Source of the DNA: Brumicola pallidula DSM 14239 = ACAM 615
GTDB lineage: Bacteria; Pseudomonadota; Gammaproteobacteria; Enterobacterales; Alteromonadaceae
Direction of reading: 5' to 3'
NCBI RefSeq assembly: GCF_000428905.1
Contig: NZ_KE386814.1
Coordinates: 613,758 to 677,757 of the forward strand
DNA: 64,000 nucleotides
Of the stretch, positions 9,288-17,499 are shown in pieces. Every line of letters begins with the position of its first letter. Positions within the stretch are counted from its first letter, which is position 1. Under the pieces are notes generated by a model. It worked only from the letters and a program-made list of their open reading frames with translations, was not told the DNA's origin and did no database searches. The position numbers and the translations under genes are program-made.

Positions 9288-10801
9288 TCAATATCCTTAA
9301 ATATGGTTTGATTCCGTCCTGCGTCTTTTGCTTTGAAAAGGAACGAATCTGCTTTTTCGAAGGCTTCTTCGAGCGTAATCTCTTGTGTGATTTGGCTTAA
9401 ACCGCAAGATAAGGTCACGTTAACTCTCTCGCCTTTAAATTTAAACGGTAATGCCGATATTTTTGTGCGCATCACTTCTACTTTTGTAAATGCGTCTTCT
9501 AAGCTGGTATTGGGCAGCAAGACAATAAATTCCTCGCCGCCCCAGCGCGCTACAAAGTCCTCTTTAGGCAAGTATTGCCTAATATGTTTTGCGATAACCT
9601 GAAGCGTTTTGTCGCCGACAGAATGGCCATAGGCATCATTGACTTTCTTAAAATGGTCAATGTCCACTATCCCAATACATAATGGTGTACCGGTTCTTTT
9701 AGCTTGTTCAACTTCAAATTGCGCTTTTTCCTCATACGCCATTCTATTCGGTAATTTGGTGAGTTGGTCAGATAAGGTTGCTGCGCGTTGAGTAAATAAC
9801 ATTTGTTTATAAGAAACGGCCTCAGATTCAAGCGCAACAGACCGTTCTTGCATTTTCTTCATGAGCTCGATGGTCGCTGTTTGCTCCCTTTTATCCGCTT
9901 CGGCAGATGCGTCCAGAGACGCTTGCATCTTATCCAGATGTTGTTTCGCTTGCTCTTTCAGTTCGGTCAACTGCTGGCTGCCTGAAACGACTGACTCCAT
10001 CACCGTCATTTGTTGCTTTATCTCGGTATTATAATAGTCACGCGCTTCAAAACGTTTTTCAGAATCGGCAATGGTTGTCTCTATATTATCGTTAATTTGG
10101 ATCAGTGATTTATGCAAATTATTGATCAGGCGACTGGTGGCATTGGCTTCTTTAATCACATCTCGGATCACAAAACGGATCAGGACTAAGCAGCAGTCGA
10201 GTAACTCTTTGTGATTGAGCCCGATAGTGAGTTTTTGATAAATTTCTTGTAAGTTTTTATCGCTTTTATTACCCACATAAAAAGGCGCAATTAACTCTCT
10301 TAATTCTAGCGTGATCGTATTGTGCAGTATGACTTGTTCGGGGGTTTGGGAATCACTATCATCAGCTTCAATAATTTGCTGCAGAGCCTTGTGGTAAAGA
10401 TCCAGTGCTTTTTCGAATTGGGTAAGTGGGGCAATAACGGCGTCGTTATTGAGTGACAATGATATTAAGAATTCGTTGGCGTCACCTTTAATGTCGTCAG
10501 GCAGGCGCTTAGTCTTTATCAGCTTTTTTAATGCCTTTTGCAAGTGCGAGACAGAATCAAGATTACGTCGTTTAAAAAGCTTTGTGTCTTTACCTAGGTC
10601 AGAATTCAGTTTGCCAATAATTTCGGTGGCAGCATCATAGTCAGGCTTGCCAGATAACTGCTTTTTAAGCATCACAAGTTCTTGGTCAAAGGTCGGATTT
10701 GCACCTTGATAGAAGCTTGCCATATTAACAATAAATATAGATAATTTGTCTAGGTAGTGACGCGCAATCATCAATTGTCGTTTAGTCGAAACTTCGGTCA
10801 T
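9284..10801 (-). CDS. Diguanylate cyclase (GGEEF) with helical N-terminal region
   Basis: A 505-residue cytosolic protein; no membrane segment is evident. The first ~330 residues are largely helical with a coiled-coil stretch (around 240-330: QQLTELKEQAKQHLDKM and following), likely the sensory or dimerisation part. The C-terminal GGDEF domain has LTKLPNRMAYEEK, DIDHFKKVND and the active-site loop RWGGEEF (GGEEF 421-425), so it should make cyclic di-GMP from GTP. The usual inhibitory RxxD motif five residues before GGEEF reads PKED here, so product inhibition at that site is probably lost. It sits between queF (10-nt gap) and ppnN (4-nt overlap), an interesting operon placement. The N-terminal signal is unknown. 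Confidence 0.88.
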   Translation of the reverse strand: MTEVSTKRQLMIARHYLDKLSIFIVNMASFYQGANPTFDQELVMLKKQLSGKPDYDAATEIIGKLNSDLGKDTKLFKRRNLDSVSHLQKALKKLIKTKRLPDDIKGDANEFLISLSLNNDAVIAPLTQFEKALDLYHKALQQIIEADDSDSQTPEQVILHNTITLELRELIAPFYVGNKSDKNLQEIYQKLTIGLNHKELLDCCLVLIRFVIRDVIKEANATSRLINNLHKSLIQINDNIETTIADSEKRFEARDYYNTEIKQQMTVMESVVSGSQQLTELKEQAKQHLDKMQASLDASAEADKREQTATIELMKKMQERSVALESEAVSYKQMLFTQRAATLSDQLTKLPNRMAYEEKAQFEVEQAKRTGTPLCIGIVDIDHFKKVNDAYGHSVGDKTLQVIAKHIRQYLPKEDFVARWGGEEFIVLLPNTSLEDAFTKVEVMRTKISALPFKFKGERVNVTLSCGLSQITQEITLEEAFEKADSFLFKAKDAGRNQTIFKDIE

Positions 10802-10811
10802 GTTAATTACC

Positions 10812-11636
10812 TTACTGTCGTGCTAATCGTGCGTCCTGATAAGGCGCTTCGAAGTTTGAACGAAATGGGTTGATGTCCAATCCACCTCGGCGAGTATATC
10901 TGGCATAAACGGTCAGTTCTTGTGGCTTGCACTGCTGTAAAATATCGTAAAAAATACGTTCTACACATTGTTCATGAAACTCGTTATGTTGCCTAAATGA
11001 AATTAAATAACGAAGTAAGCCTTCATGCGATATCTGACAACCAGTATACTTTATTAAAATACTACCCCAATCGGGTTGATTAGTAATCAAACAATTTGAT
11101 TTTAATAAATGGCTCACTAAGGTTTCAGAGCAAGTGCCCTCGGTTTGAGTGTTTGTTTTTAGGGCAAGCAGTCTGGGTGTAATATCAAAGTCAGTAATTT
11201 CTATGTCCAAATCGTCAATACACACGCCGGGCAAACGCCCGAAAGTAACCCCCTCAAACTGGGCCGAGGGGATCACTTGTACGCTTACATTAGCACCTGC
11301 ACATTCGCTCAGGTCTTTGTGTAAAATCTGAGTAACGTCATCTATATGCGCAAATTGACTCTGATTTAAACTATTTAAGTACAGCTTAAATGACTTTGAT
11401 TCAATCAAGTTAGGTGAGGTAATAGGCACTTCACAACGCAAAATAGCCACTTGCGGTTTGCCTTTGGCATTTAGCCATGACAATTCATAGCCATTCCAAA
11501 TGTCAGTGCCATGAAAAGGAAGTTGTGTTGGTAGTTTGATGCTGTCACGACTTAATGAACGCGGTACACGTTGTAATAAACTGTTGTCGTACTCTTTGGC
11601 GTATTCAACTTTTTTGCCAAGCGATAAATGATCCAA
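10812..11636 (-). CDS. queF: NADPH-dependent 7-cyano-7-deazaguanine reductase QueF
   Basis: Reduces preQ0 to preQ1 in queuosine biosynthesis. The open frame extends to 11753, but I choose the TTG at 11636: it has AAAGGAG about 6 nt upstream, gives 274 residues (E. coli 282) and begins just before [19 protein letters not shown], which matches the family N-terminus. With this start, the catalytic Cys is residue 182 in [13 protein letters not shown], the Asp is 189, and His-Glu in NEFHEQC are 222-223. It is the two-domain (tandem T-fold) type. It is the first gene of queF-GGDEF-ppnN and is divergent from syd. The neighbourhood of queF, syd and ppnN matches E. coli. Confidence 0.92.
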   Translation of the reverse strand: MDHLSLGKKVEYAKEYDNSLLQRVPRSLSRDSIKLPTQLPFHGTDIWNGYELSWLNAKGKPQVAILRCEVPITSPNLIESKSFKLYLNSLNQSQFAHIDDVTQILHKDLSECAGANVSVQVIPSAQFEGVTFGRLPGVCIDDLDIEITDFDITPRLLALKTNTQTEGTCSETLVSHLLKSNCLITNQPDWGSILIKYTGCQISHEGLLRYLISFRQHNEFHEQCVERIFYDILQQCKPQELTVYARYTRRGGLDINPFRSNFEAPYQDARLARQ

Positions 11637-11907
11637 TGATGTCTCCTTTGGGCACCTAAAATTAATTGCTGTCTGTAATGCGTAAATTAAACCCCGCGGG
11701 AGGCCACTGAAAAGTAAAAAGCACGAACTTTTTTCATCAAAGCTATACATCACTCAGCGGCTAATTTATCATGTTTAGCCTCAGGTCGGCACATCAAGTC
11801 ATTCAAAAGTGTGAAATTTAATGTTGATGCCTAAAGTTTAACTCAATCAACACCTCAATTGTGCACTCAATTGTTACTGTAATTTATCTCTAAAGGCGCA
11901 CAATTTC

Positions 11908-12489
11908 ATGTTAAACCCACTTGTTGAAAATCTAGATTCGTTCATCAACGCTTATATCGACCTTGCGGGAGATGACAAAAGACAATTATTAACTGAGTTT
12001 GATGCCGACTGGCTTTCACCTTGTTTGTTATTTAGTGAGATCCAATTGACTGATGTGACAACGGGTGAAAAAATGGCTTGGCGACCGCAGTTACAGCCGG
12101 TTAGTTCGCATTTGGGTGATTTGGCTAAGGCCTTAGAAATTGACATTCATCCGCAGTTAGAGACCTTATTTTGCCGCTATTACAGCCATGACTTACCGGC
12201 GACAACCGAGCGTGGTGATCTTGATATTTTGCAAGCTTGGAATCAAGACGATTTTGAGAGGCTGCAAAAAAACCTCATTTCACATGTATTGATGAAGCGC
12301 CGTTTAAAGCAACCTGAAACCTTATTTTTTGCAACTACCGACCAAGATGACTTTATTATTAGCCTTGATGTTGCAAGCGGGAATGTCATGTTAGAGCAAG
12401 TCGGTAAGGTACCCGAAGAAGTGCTGGCTAGCGACCTTGACACATTTATTAAGAGCCTTCGCCCTCGAAACGTTGTTGTAACGTTTTAA
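11908..12489 (+). CDS. syd: SecY-interacting protein Syd
   Basis: A 193-residue protein of the Syd family, a peripheral cytosolic protein that binds SecY and is thought to monitor translocon assembly. Recognised from overall pattern: an N-terminal helix (LVENLDSFINAYIDL), a WRPQ segment, the YYSHDLPATTERGDLDILQAWNQDDF block and the C-terminal DTFIKSLRP. Length matches E. coli Syd (181). It is divergent from queF, as in E. coli. Its 3' end overlaps the convergent small gene at 12449 by 41 nt. Confidence 0.88.
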   Translation: MLNPLVENLDSFINAYIDLAGDDKRQLLTEFDADWLSPCLLFSEIQLTDVTTGEKMAWRPQLQPVSSHLGDLAKALEIDIHPQLETLFCRYYSHDLPATTERGDLDILQAWNQDDFERLQKNLISHVLMKRRLKQPETLFFATTDQDDFIISLDVASGNVMLEQVGKVPEEVLASDLDTFIKSLRPRNVVVTF

Positions 12490-12760
12490 GCTGAGTGCGC
12501 AGTGCGACGACTTCATTTTCTAATTGAGTGACGCGTGCAACCAAGGGGTCACTTACATTATTAGGCGGTATTGCAGGTTCAGCGACTGTTTGTATTTTTA
12601 ACGTCGCTTTATTTTCTTTCCAATAACTCAAGCCTTTAATAATCGCGGGTATAGGTAATGGCGATAATAATTTAGCTCGTAACATACCGACACTGGGCTT
12701 TTTGCCTGCCTCGCTCAACGCTATGCAAGTATTCACAACTTGTTGTAATTCGTTATTCAT
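12449..12760 (-). CDS. Small conserved-type protein, wHTH-like N-terminus plus coiled coil
   Basis: 103 residues. The first ~50 (ELQQVVNTCIALSEAGKK, then PSVGMLRAKLLSPLPIPAII and KGLSYWKEN) look like a small winged-helix fold resembling the KfrA N-terminal DNA-binding module. After a proline-rich linker, VTQLENEVVALRTQLKTLQ is a clear coiled coil with leucine heptads. I do not know an assigned function. It converges on syd and overlaps its last 41 nt, so the 3' ends of both transcripts would be antisense to each other. In E. coli the gene next to syd is yqcC, which this does not resemble. Confidence 0.65.
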   Translation of the reverse strand: MNNELQQVVNTCIALSEAGKKPSVGMLRAKLLSPLPIPAIIKGLSYWKENKATLKIQTVAEPAIPPNNVSDPLVARVTQLENEVVALRTQLKTLQQRFEGEGS

Positions 12761-12950
12761 GCAATCTCATTTAAATAATCAACTCGCTTATTAGTCATTC
12801 TGACCACGTTTTGGGGAAATTAAAAGTGCTTATTCAGGCTGAGTTCAGGTTTTTTCGTTTAACATATTGATAATGTTGACTATTTCACTATTGGCTTGAA
12901 ATTTGTTTAACACATTCGTCAAATCAATTAATTAATAAAAAGGAATATAA

Positions 12951-13328
12951 ATGAAAGCACTACTTCTTACCTCTCTTTTCGCTGGCACAATGTTACTCAG
13001 TGGCTGCGTTATTTCAGTTGATAAAAGCGATGAAGATGGATATCACTTATCGAGCGGCGTTAATTGGAAAAAACATGAAGCGAAAAATCGACAATTTATT
13101 TCGGATGTTAGCCCTGGCGTATCAAAAATGTCAGTTGTCGATACACTCGGTCCTGCCGATTTTAATGAAATGGTCAGCAGCGACGGTGATGCAGTGCAAG
13201 TGTTGTATTACAGAACGCAGCGAATTGATGATGACGGCGTTACGACTAAAAACGAATGCACGCCATTGGTGTTTATCAATAACGAATTGGTTGGTTGGGG
13301 TGAATTATCCCTATCAAAATACCTTTAG
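12951..13328 (+). CDS. DUF3192-type lipoprotein
   Basis: A 125-residue protein with a short signal and lipobox LLSGC (Cys19). The mature part contains NRQFISDVSPGVSKMSVVDTLGPADFNE, which resembles the SmpA/BamE-like fold of DUF3192 proteins: a conserved NR segment, then a G-x-s-x-x-x-V-x-x-x-L-G-x-P/A-D motif. It is predicted to be lipid-anchored facing the periplasm; function is not established. It has a good ribosome-binding site (AAAGGAATATAAATG). It appears monocistronic. Confidence 0.75.
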   Translation: MKALLLTSLFAGTMLLSGCVISVDKSDEDGYHLSSGVNWKKHEAKNRQFISDVSPGVSKMSVVDTLGPADFNEMVSSDGDAVQVLYYRTQRIDDDGVTTKNECTPLVFINNELVGWGELSLSKYL

Positions 13329-13427
13329 TGAGGTAACTTTGCCCTAGATCAACCGTTGTTGTTAAAAAAATGTTAGCGTATTCGTGAGAATGTTTTATTG
13401 TGTAGGCATAGCAACAAGGAACCACTT

Positions 13428-14072
13428 ATGAGTAAAGCGACATATCAACCTGATATTAATGATATTCGAGCCGTTTATTTAGGCGCTGATGATTTAAAAG
13501 TTGCGGCGTCAATTTTGTATAATGCTTATTTTGACGACCCTCTTTTTAATGATATTTTTGAAATTGATCGTGAGGGCTACGAAAGTCGACTGCGTTCAGC
13601 GATCAGAGAAGAGCTGAATGCTTTTTGGGATGCAAAACAGCCAATGATCGGATTGTTTGAGCAAGGACGCTTATTGGCCGTGGCCTGTTTAATTAGTCCT
13701 GATGCCGCTTTTGGGGCCGGAAGATATTGGCATTGGCGCTTAAAAATGTTGCTCACTACTGGCTTTCTTGGCACCAAACAAATGATCTACAAAGAAGAAA
13801 AAGTACGCGAAAGCATATCTGCAAAAGACTACCACATGTTGTCATTCATTGCCGTACACCCCGATCATCAAGATATAGGCTTAGGCCACATACTGATGCG
13901 CGGTATTATTGGCTTATTGCAAGAAGATAATAAAACCGAAGGTGTTGGCGTTTTTGTCACCTTGCCAAAGTGTTTATCATTCTTTGTTGACGCAAATTTT
14001 GAACTCGTAAAAGAGTTAGAAGTGGGCCAAATTACGGGCAAAGTAATGTTTAGAAAAAAAATTAACGGCTAA
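13428..14072 (+). CDS. GNAT-family N-acetyltransferase
   Basis: I use the ATG at 13428, preceded by AAGGA about 7 nt upstream; an upstream in-frame start at 13398 lacks this. The product is 214 residues. The acetyl-CoA-binding part is visible as MLSFIAVHPDHQDIGLGHILM, which contains the beta4 strand and a Q/R-x-x-G-x-G/A-like turn (QDIGLG). The C-terminal beta6-beta7 region includes FFVDANFELVKE. The substrate cannot be predicted. The stop codon lies only about 15 nt before the GacA/UvrY box of the downstream csrB-type RNA. Confidence 0.75.
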   Translation: MSKATYQPDINDIRAVYLGADDLKVAASILYNAYFDDPLFNDIFEIDREGYESRLRSAIREELNAFWDAKQPMIGLFEQGRLLAVACLISPDAAFGAGRYWHWRLKMLLTTGFLGTKQMIYKEEKVRESISAKDYHMLSFIAVHPDHQDIGLGHILMRGIIGLLQEDNKTEGVGVFVTLPKCLSFFVDANFELVKELEVGQITGKVMFRKKING

Positions 14073-14086
14073 AGTCGTATTATTTT

Positions 14087-14104
14087 TGTAAGAGATATCG
14101 TACA
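14087..14104 (+). promoter_or_regulatory. GacA/UvrY (BarA-UvrY) binding box
   Basis: TGTAAGAGATATCGTACA is an 18-bp near-palindrome closely matching the GacA/UvrY upstream activating consensus (TGTAAG-N6-CTTACA). It lies about 170 bp upstream of the predicted csrB start, similar to the long distance seen at csrB in enteric bacteria. This is the expected site through which the BarA/UvrY two-component system would activate the RNA. Confidence 0.8.
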
Positions 14105-14261
14105 AACGTGTGAGCAAAAGTAGTTTTGTTTACATAATTTTTACTCCTCTATTTAAAAAATCCGAATAAAAACAGCGTCAAGAAAATATACCTGTGTGAA
14201 AAATAAGCGAACGATAAATAATTAAAAAAATTTCATATATAATAAAAAAATTAGACTTTGG

Positions 14262-14267
14262 TATTAT
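14262..14267 (+). promoter_or_regulatory. Predicted -10 box of csrB
   Basis: TATTAT with no good -35 hexamer at the right spacing, as expected for an activator-dependent promoter. Transcription would start near 14274. A long AT-rich tract (14140-14260) between the GacA box and this site could be bent by IHF or similar proteins. Confidence 0.5.
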
Positions 14268-14273
14268 CTTTCT

Positions 14274-14575
14274 ACCGCAAGGAAACGCCTTCAGGAAGAA
14301 AGTGTTAATGGTAATGGAAGGTTTCAGGATGAGGCTAACAGGATAGGGAAGATAATGGACAACTTCAGGACGAAGATTTTTTGCAGGAAGGATTTGCATC
14401 AACAACGGAGTCAAGGAAAAGGGACCTGCACATGGAGTGTTGCCTACTTAGGAATAGCGGGGTAAAAAGGAAAGGGATGTAAAGGATTTTATCGAGATAA
14501 TACTTTAGCAACGGAACGCTGAGAAGGACGCTCGAAATTTAGACAAAAAGCAGAAACCGGATGTTTCTGCTTTTT
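14274..14575 (+). ncRNA. csrB: CsrB-family CsrA-sequestering small RNA
   Basis: No protein is encoded here, but about 300 nt contain at least fifteen GGA motifs on the plus strand. Many have the CsrA consensus context: CAGGAAG (14292), CAGGATG (14325), CAGGATA (14339), CAGGACG (14367), CAGGAAGGAT (14384), plus AAGGA, ATGGA and ACGGA variants up to AAGGACG (14525). The stretch ends in a rho-independent terminator and is preceded by a GacA/UvrY box. This is the signature of CsrB/CsrC/RsmY-Z RNAs, which titrate the translational regulator CsrA. Location supports it: in E. coli csrB lies in the same syd-truC neighbourhood. The exact 5' end is inferred. Which paralogue it is (csrB or csrC) rests on synteny. 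Confidence 0.88.
14545..14575 (+). terminator. Rho-independent terminator of csrB
   Basis: Stem GCAGAAA / TTTCTGC with loop CCGGATG, followed by TTTTT and preceded by AAAAA. The A/T-rich flanks make it usable in both directions, so it could also end the DUF3301 transcript from the other side. Confidence 0.85.
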
Positions 14576-14663
14576 CATTCTAGACGCTAATTAGTGCGCC
14601 AGTGCAAAGCCACCACGTACTTGAACCTCAAAGAAAGCCCGCATTATAAATTCGCAACTTCAC

Positions 14664-14969
14664 CTAACTGATTTTATAAGCAGGTAGGTTCATCTCAATA
14701 ACTGAACTACCAAAACAAGTCATGGTGCCAATGTAGGCGTCAGAACCGCTGCTGCTGAATTCCAATTGATATATGATTTTCCAATCCAGCTTTCCTCTGT
14801 GCGCAGAAATTCGAGTAGAACGCCGAGCCAATGATAAAAACTGAAGATCTTGTTTTTCACAATATTGATTGGCGTATTGAATACTGAATTCTCCTATGCC
14901 GCGTAATCGCCAAAATTGAAAGGCAAACAACGCAATGCTAAGCAGTATAACTAAGGAACCTAATGTCAT
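14664..14969 (-). CDS. DUF3301 family membrane protein
   Basis: 101 residues with an N-terminal hydrophobic helix (LGSLVILLSIALFAFQFWRL) and the family pattern R-x-x-x-E-F-S/A-x-x-A-N-Q-Y-C-E-K-Q-D-L-Q-F-L. It is predicted to be anchored in the inner membrane by one helix. Function is unknown. Its ATG overlaps the stop of the DUF3549 gene by one base (TAATG). In other gammaproteobacteria these two families occur together near truC. Confidence 0.8.
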   Translation of the reverse strand: MTLGSLVILLSIALFAFQFWRLRGIGEFSIQYANQYCEKQDLQFLSLARRSTRISAHRGKLDWKIIYQLEFSSSGSDAYIGTMTCFGSSVIEMNLPAYKIS

Positions 14970-16024
14970 TAATGAGTACTCTTACGTTTTGAGACTTGCT
15001 GATATAAGCTGGCTATTGCGTTAGCGATGGGAGCGGGTAGATCAGGTTTACGCATTAGTTTCAGTAATCCCATCCTGCTCGTTGGCACTTGCACTAGGTC
15101 TGCATAAACACCTCTGAAAAGCTGAAAGCTGGGGTCGTGTGCTATCAGTTTTGAACAAAATGTAATTAATAGAGCTTCATCATTTAATAATTGAAAGTGT
15201 CTACCTGCAATAATCACCAAACATTCTGTGTCGGGTTGACCTTCAGTCAGCAGCGCTGTAATAAAAAGGGAGACTTTGTCGGTGCATTGACTTCCTTTTA
15301 GTCCTCGCAGGATCATATGCTGTGTTTCGGCGTAATCAACCGTTGCAAATAACTCGATTAACTGGTCAGTAAGGGCATCATCAAAGCGCGTGTTTTCTAA
15401 ACTGCTGCAAAAAGCCGTGAGTACTTGCACTGGCAATACGGCCAAATTTTGATTGACTGCTTGGGCAATATCTTGCTGATCGATATGCGCTGCTAAATCA
15501 GCTATATCCTGTAGCGCTAAGTCTTGCCAAGTGTCTATCGCTGGATTTTTTATATAGGCAATGGCTTTGTCTAAGCCTTCTCGAGTCGACAAGCGTAAAT
15601 CACGACGAATAATCGCATTAATATCAGCTAACTGCTGTTGCGATGGCGTGAACACAAATGGGTTATCCGGAAGTTGTCCGCCTTTCTCTGCATTTTTTTC
15701 CAATTCACTGCCCAATGCGGTGACCACGGCTTCAAGAAATTGGTTGCGTGCGGCTTGAATAATCAATGAACGTTCATCAATCGGTAACTTAACAAACCAA
15801 ATGTATTGCTCATGGCTTACTTTCTTATTCCAAAAAACGATCCCAAACCAAGCATGCCCTGCACGAGGGCAAGGAGCGGGAAGTTGATTGTTCTCTAAGG
15901 AAATGAATGTTTGTGAGTCCATAGACTCTATGCCCCGGCCCATATCGTAAATACGATAGTCGGTGCCAGCGTGTAGCATAAATTCACTGATGGTATCAAT
16001 TGTTTGAGCGTTCATATGCGCCAT
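14969..16024 (-). CDS. DUF3549 family protein
   Basis: A 351-residue soluble protein recognised as DUF3549 from the N-terminal ISEFMLHAGTDYRIYDMGRG, PRAGHAWFGIVFWN and IWFVKLPIDERS segments. The C-terminal half is helical and repeat-like. No enzymatic motif or membrane segment is visible. An alternative ATG three codons inside (16015) would fit equally well. It is coupled to DUF3301 and divergent from truC. Function unknown. Confidence 0.8.
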   Translation of the reverse strand: MAHMNAQTIDTISEFMLHAGTDYRIYDMGRGIESMDSQTFISLENNQLPAPCPRAGHAWFGIVFWNKKVSHEQYIWFVKLPIDERSLIIQAARNQFLEAVVTALGSELEKNAEKGGQLPDNPFVFTPSQQQLADINAIIRRDLRLSTREGLDKAIAYIKNPAIDTWQDLALQDIADLAAHIDQQDIAQAVNQNLAVLPVQVLTAFCSSLENTRFDDALTDQLIELFATVDYAETQHMILRGLKGSQCTDKVSLFITALLTEGQPDTECLVIIAGRHFQLLNDEALLITFCSKLIAHDPSFQLFRGVYADLVQVPTSRMGLLKLMRKPDLPAPIANAIASLYQQVSKRKSTH

Positions 16025-16201
16025 AGGTTATCGATTTGCGGCGTGATTTGCCGCGTAGTGTACCAAGATAGATAAAATGTACCAACGTATGACAAATAAA
16101 AAATTATTATTGAGGGCGCATTTGCATTTATCTCCTCATTGTTTGCTTCTATTAACGCCCACTCTTAGTTAAACTGCGGCCGCGCTAATGAGTGCAAAAC
16201 A

Positions 16202-16259
16202 TAGCGGAATAAATAGCGGAATAAATAGCGGAATAAATAGCAGAATAAGAGCGGAATAA
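16202..16259. repeat. 12-bp tandem repeat in the truC upstream region
   Basis: Three perfect copies of TAGCGGAATAAA (16202-16237), then a variant copy (TAGCAGAATAAG) and a partial one. The array ends a few bases before the GTG start of truC, so it lies in its 5' untranslated region. Each unit contains a GGA, so copy-number change could alter ribosome access; that is inference. Confidence 0.85.
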
Positions 16260-16264
16260 AAAAC

Positions 16265-16981
16265 GTGTTAAGCATTTTACATATAGACGAATATTTAGTT
16301 GTTGTGCACAAGCCGGCCAATATGTTGGTTCATAAAAGCATGATTGATAGGCACGAAACTGAATTTCTGATGAAAATATTGCGAGATCAAATCGGTCAAT
16401 ATGTTTATCCGGTGCATCGCTTAGACAAGCCAACGTCTGGGGTTATATTATTTGCATTGTCACCCGATGTTGCCCGCCTGCTTGCTCAACAATTTGAGTT
16501 GCATACTATTCAAAAGGAATATATTGCGGTATTACGTGGCTTTGCGCCTGATAAAATATCAATTGATTATGCGCTCAAAGAACAATTAGATCCGATTGCT
16601 GACAAAAAAGCGAAGCAGGATAAAGCACCTCAAGAAGCACAAACCGATATGCTTAAATTAGCTGAATTGTCGCTGCCTATTGCGGTTGGACGATATCCTG
16701 GGGCACGTTTTTCATTAGTGACCTTATTCCCAAAAACAGGCCGTAAACATCAATTACGTCGGCATATGGGGCACATTAGCCATCCCATAATTGGCGATAC
16801 GAACCACGGTGATGGTAAACAAAATCAGTTTGCGCGTGATCATTTAAATTTCAGTAAGTTGGCTTTGTGTGCCACCAAATTGAGCTTTACACACCCCTCA
16901 ACACAGCAACCAATGATTTGTGAAACGACGTTAGAAGATGATTTTCAAGCCCTGGTGGATCTGTTTGATCCGCTGTCTTAA
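16265..16981 (+). CDS. truC: tRNA pseudouridine(65) synthase TruC
   Basis: A 238-residue RluA-family synthase that converts U65 of certain tRNAs to pseudouridine. The catalytic motif HRLDKPTSG (Asp at about residue 59) is intact, and the C-terminal FPKTGRKHQLRRHMGHISHPI block is characteristic of the family. TruC-type features include the short length and the absence of an N-terminal S4 domain. It starts with GTG at 16265 just after a 12-bp repeat array. In E. coli the next gene is yqcA; here yqcA lies about 16 kb away, across the island. Confidence 0.92.
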   Translation: MLSILHIDEYLVVVHKPANMLVHKSMIDRHETEFLMKILRDQIGQYVYPVHRLDKPTSGVILFALSPDVARLLAQQFELHTIQKEYIAVLRGFAPDKISIDYALKEQLDPIADKKAKQDKAPQEAQTDMLKLAELSLPIAVGRYPGARFSLVTLFPKTGRKHQLRRHMGHISHPIIGDTNHGDGKQNQFARDHLNFSKLALCATKLSFTHPSTQQPMICETTLEDDFQALVDLFDPLS

Positions 16982-17183
16982 TGCACATAAAGCGGGCGAT
17001 TATCAACCTTATTAAAGGTGCATGAGCACTTTAGAACTGGCCCAAGTTATTGGTGTTGGTTACATTAGCGAAACCTGAAAAGTTATGCTAAGTTCGTATT
17101 TTATCCTTCATCCTTAGTATATTTATGCATAAGCGATGGAAATTAGATCCTCGACACGTTCCACAAATAAAAAAGGAAAGACA

Positions 17184-17477
17184 ATGAGTGTAACTGTATT
17201 ATTAGAAGTATTATCTAAGCCAGAATCTATTGATGAGCTAAAGCAAACTTTAAAAGCTATCTTGCCCGACACACGCGGTTACGACGGCTGTATTAGTGTT
17301 CAGGTTGTTATAAATCAAGACGATCCTTTAAACTTAATTCTAAATGAAACGTGGGGATCTCGTGCGCATTATGAAAAGTACTTCGCTTGGAGAGCCGAAA
17401 CAGGTGGGTTAGACGCGCTAGGTAAAATGCTATCGGCATCACCATCTGTTCGTTATTTTGACAACCAAGATATCTGA
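17184..17477 (+). CDS. ABM-domain protein (putative quinol monooxygenase-like)
   Basis: 97 residues from the ATG at 17184, which has AAAGGAAAG just upstream; the longer frame from 17136 has no such site. It has the antibiotic-biosynthesis-monooxygenase (dimeric alpha+beta barrel) pattern: SVTVLLEVLSKPESIDELK, DTRGYDGCISVQV, NLILNETWGSRAHYEKYFAWR. Relatives include YgiN and small oxygenases or dimerisation modules; no substrate can be assigned. It is the only plus-strand gene of the island and converges on the DASS transporter gene. Confidence 0.75.
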   Translation: MSVTVLLEVLSKPESIDELKQTLKAILPDTRGYDGCISVQVVINQDDPLNLILNETWGSRAHYEKYFAWRAETGGLDALGKMLSASPSVRYFDNQDI

Positions 17478-17488
17478 TATTTTGGTTG
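17462..17488. terminator. Hairpin between convergent genes
   Basis: Arms CAACCAAGATAT and ATATTTTGGTTG pair over 12 bp (one G-T) with a 3-nt loop, starting within the last codons of the ABM gene. There is no strong U-tract on either side, so termination is plausible but not certain. Confidence 0.5.
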
Positions 17489-17499
17489 CTACTGCATTT

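Noticed and set aside
11637-11753. N-terminal extension of QueF
   Set aside because: The 39 extra residues do not fit the family, and a TTG with AAAGGAG upstream gives the normal length.
14178-14414. Minus-strand 78-residue frame
   Set aside because: It is antisense to the csrB-type RNA, has no ribosome-binding site and a low-complexity sequence; the RNA explains this interval.
16185-16433. Minus-strand frame with SAIY repeats
   Set aside because: It is the translation of the 12-bp repeat and the truC antisense strand; no sign of a real gene.
17136-17183. Longer start for the ABM-domain protein
   Set aside because: The extra 16 residues are atypical and the ATG at 17184 has a good ribosome-binding site.
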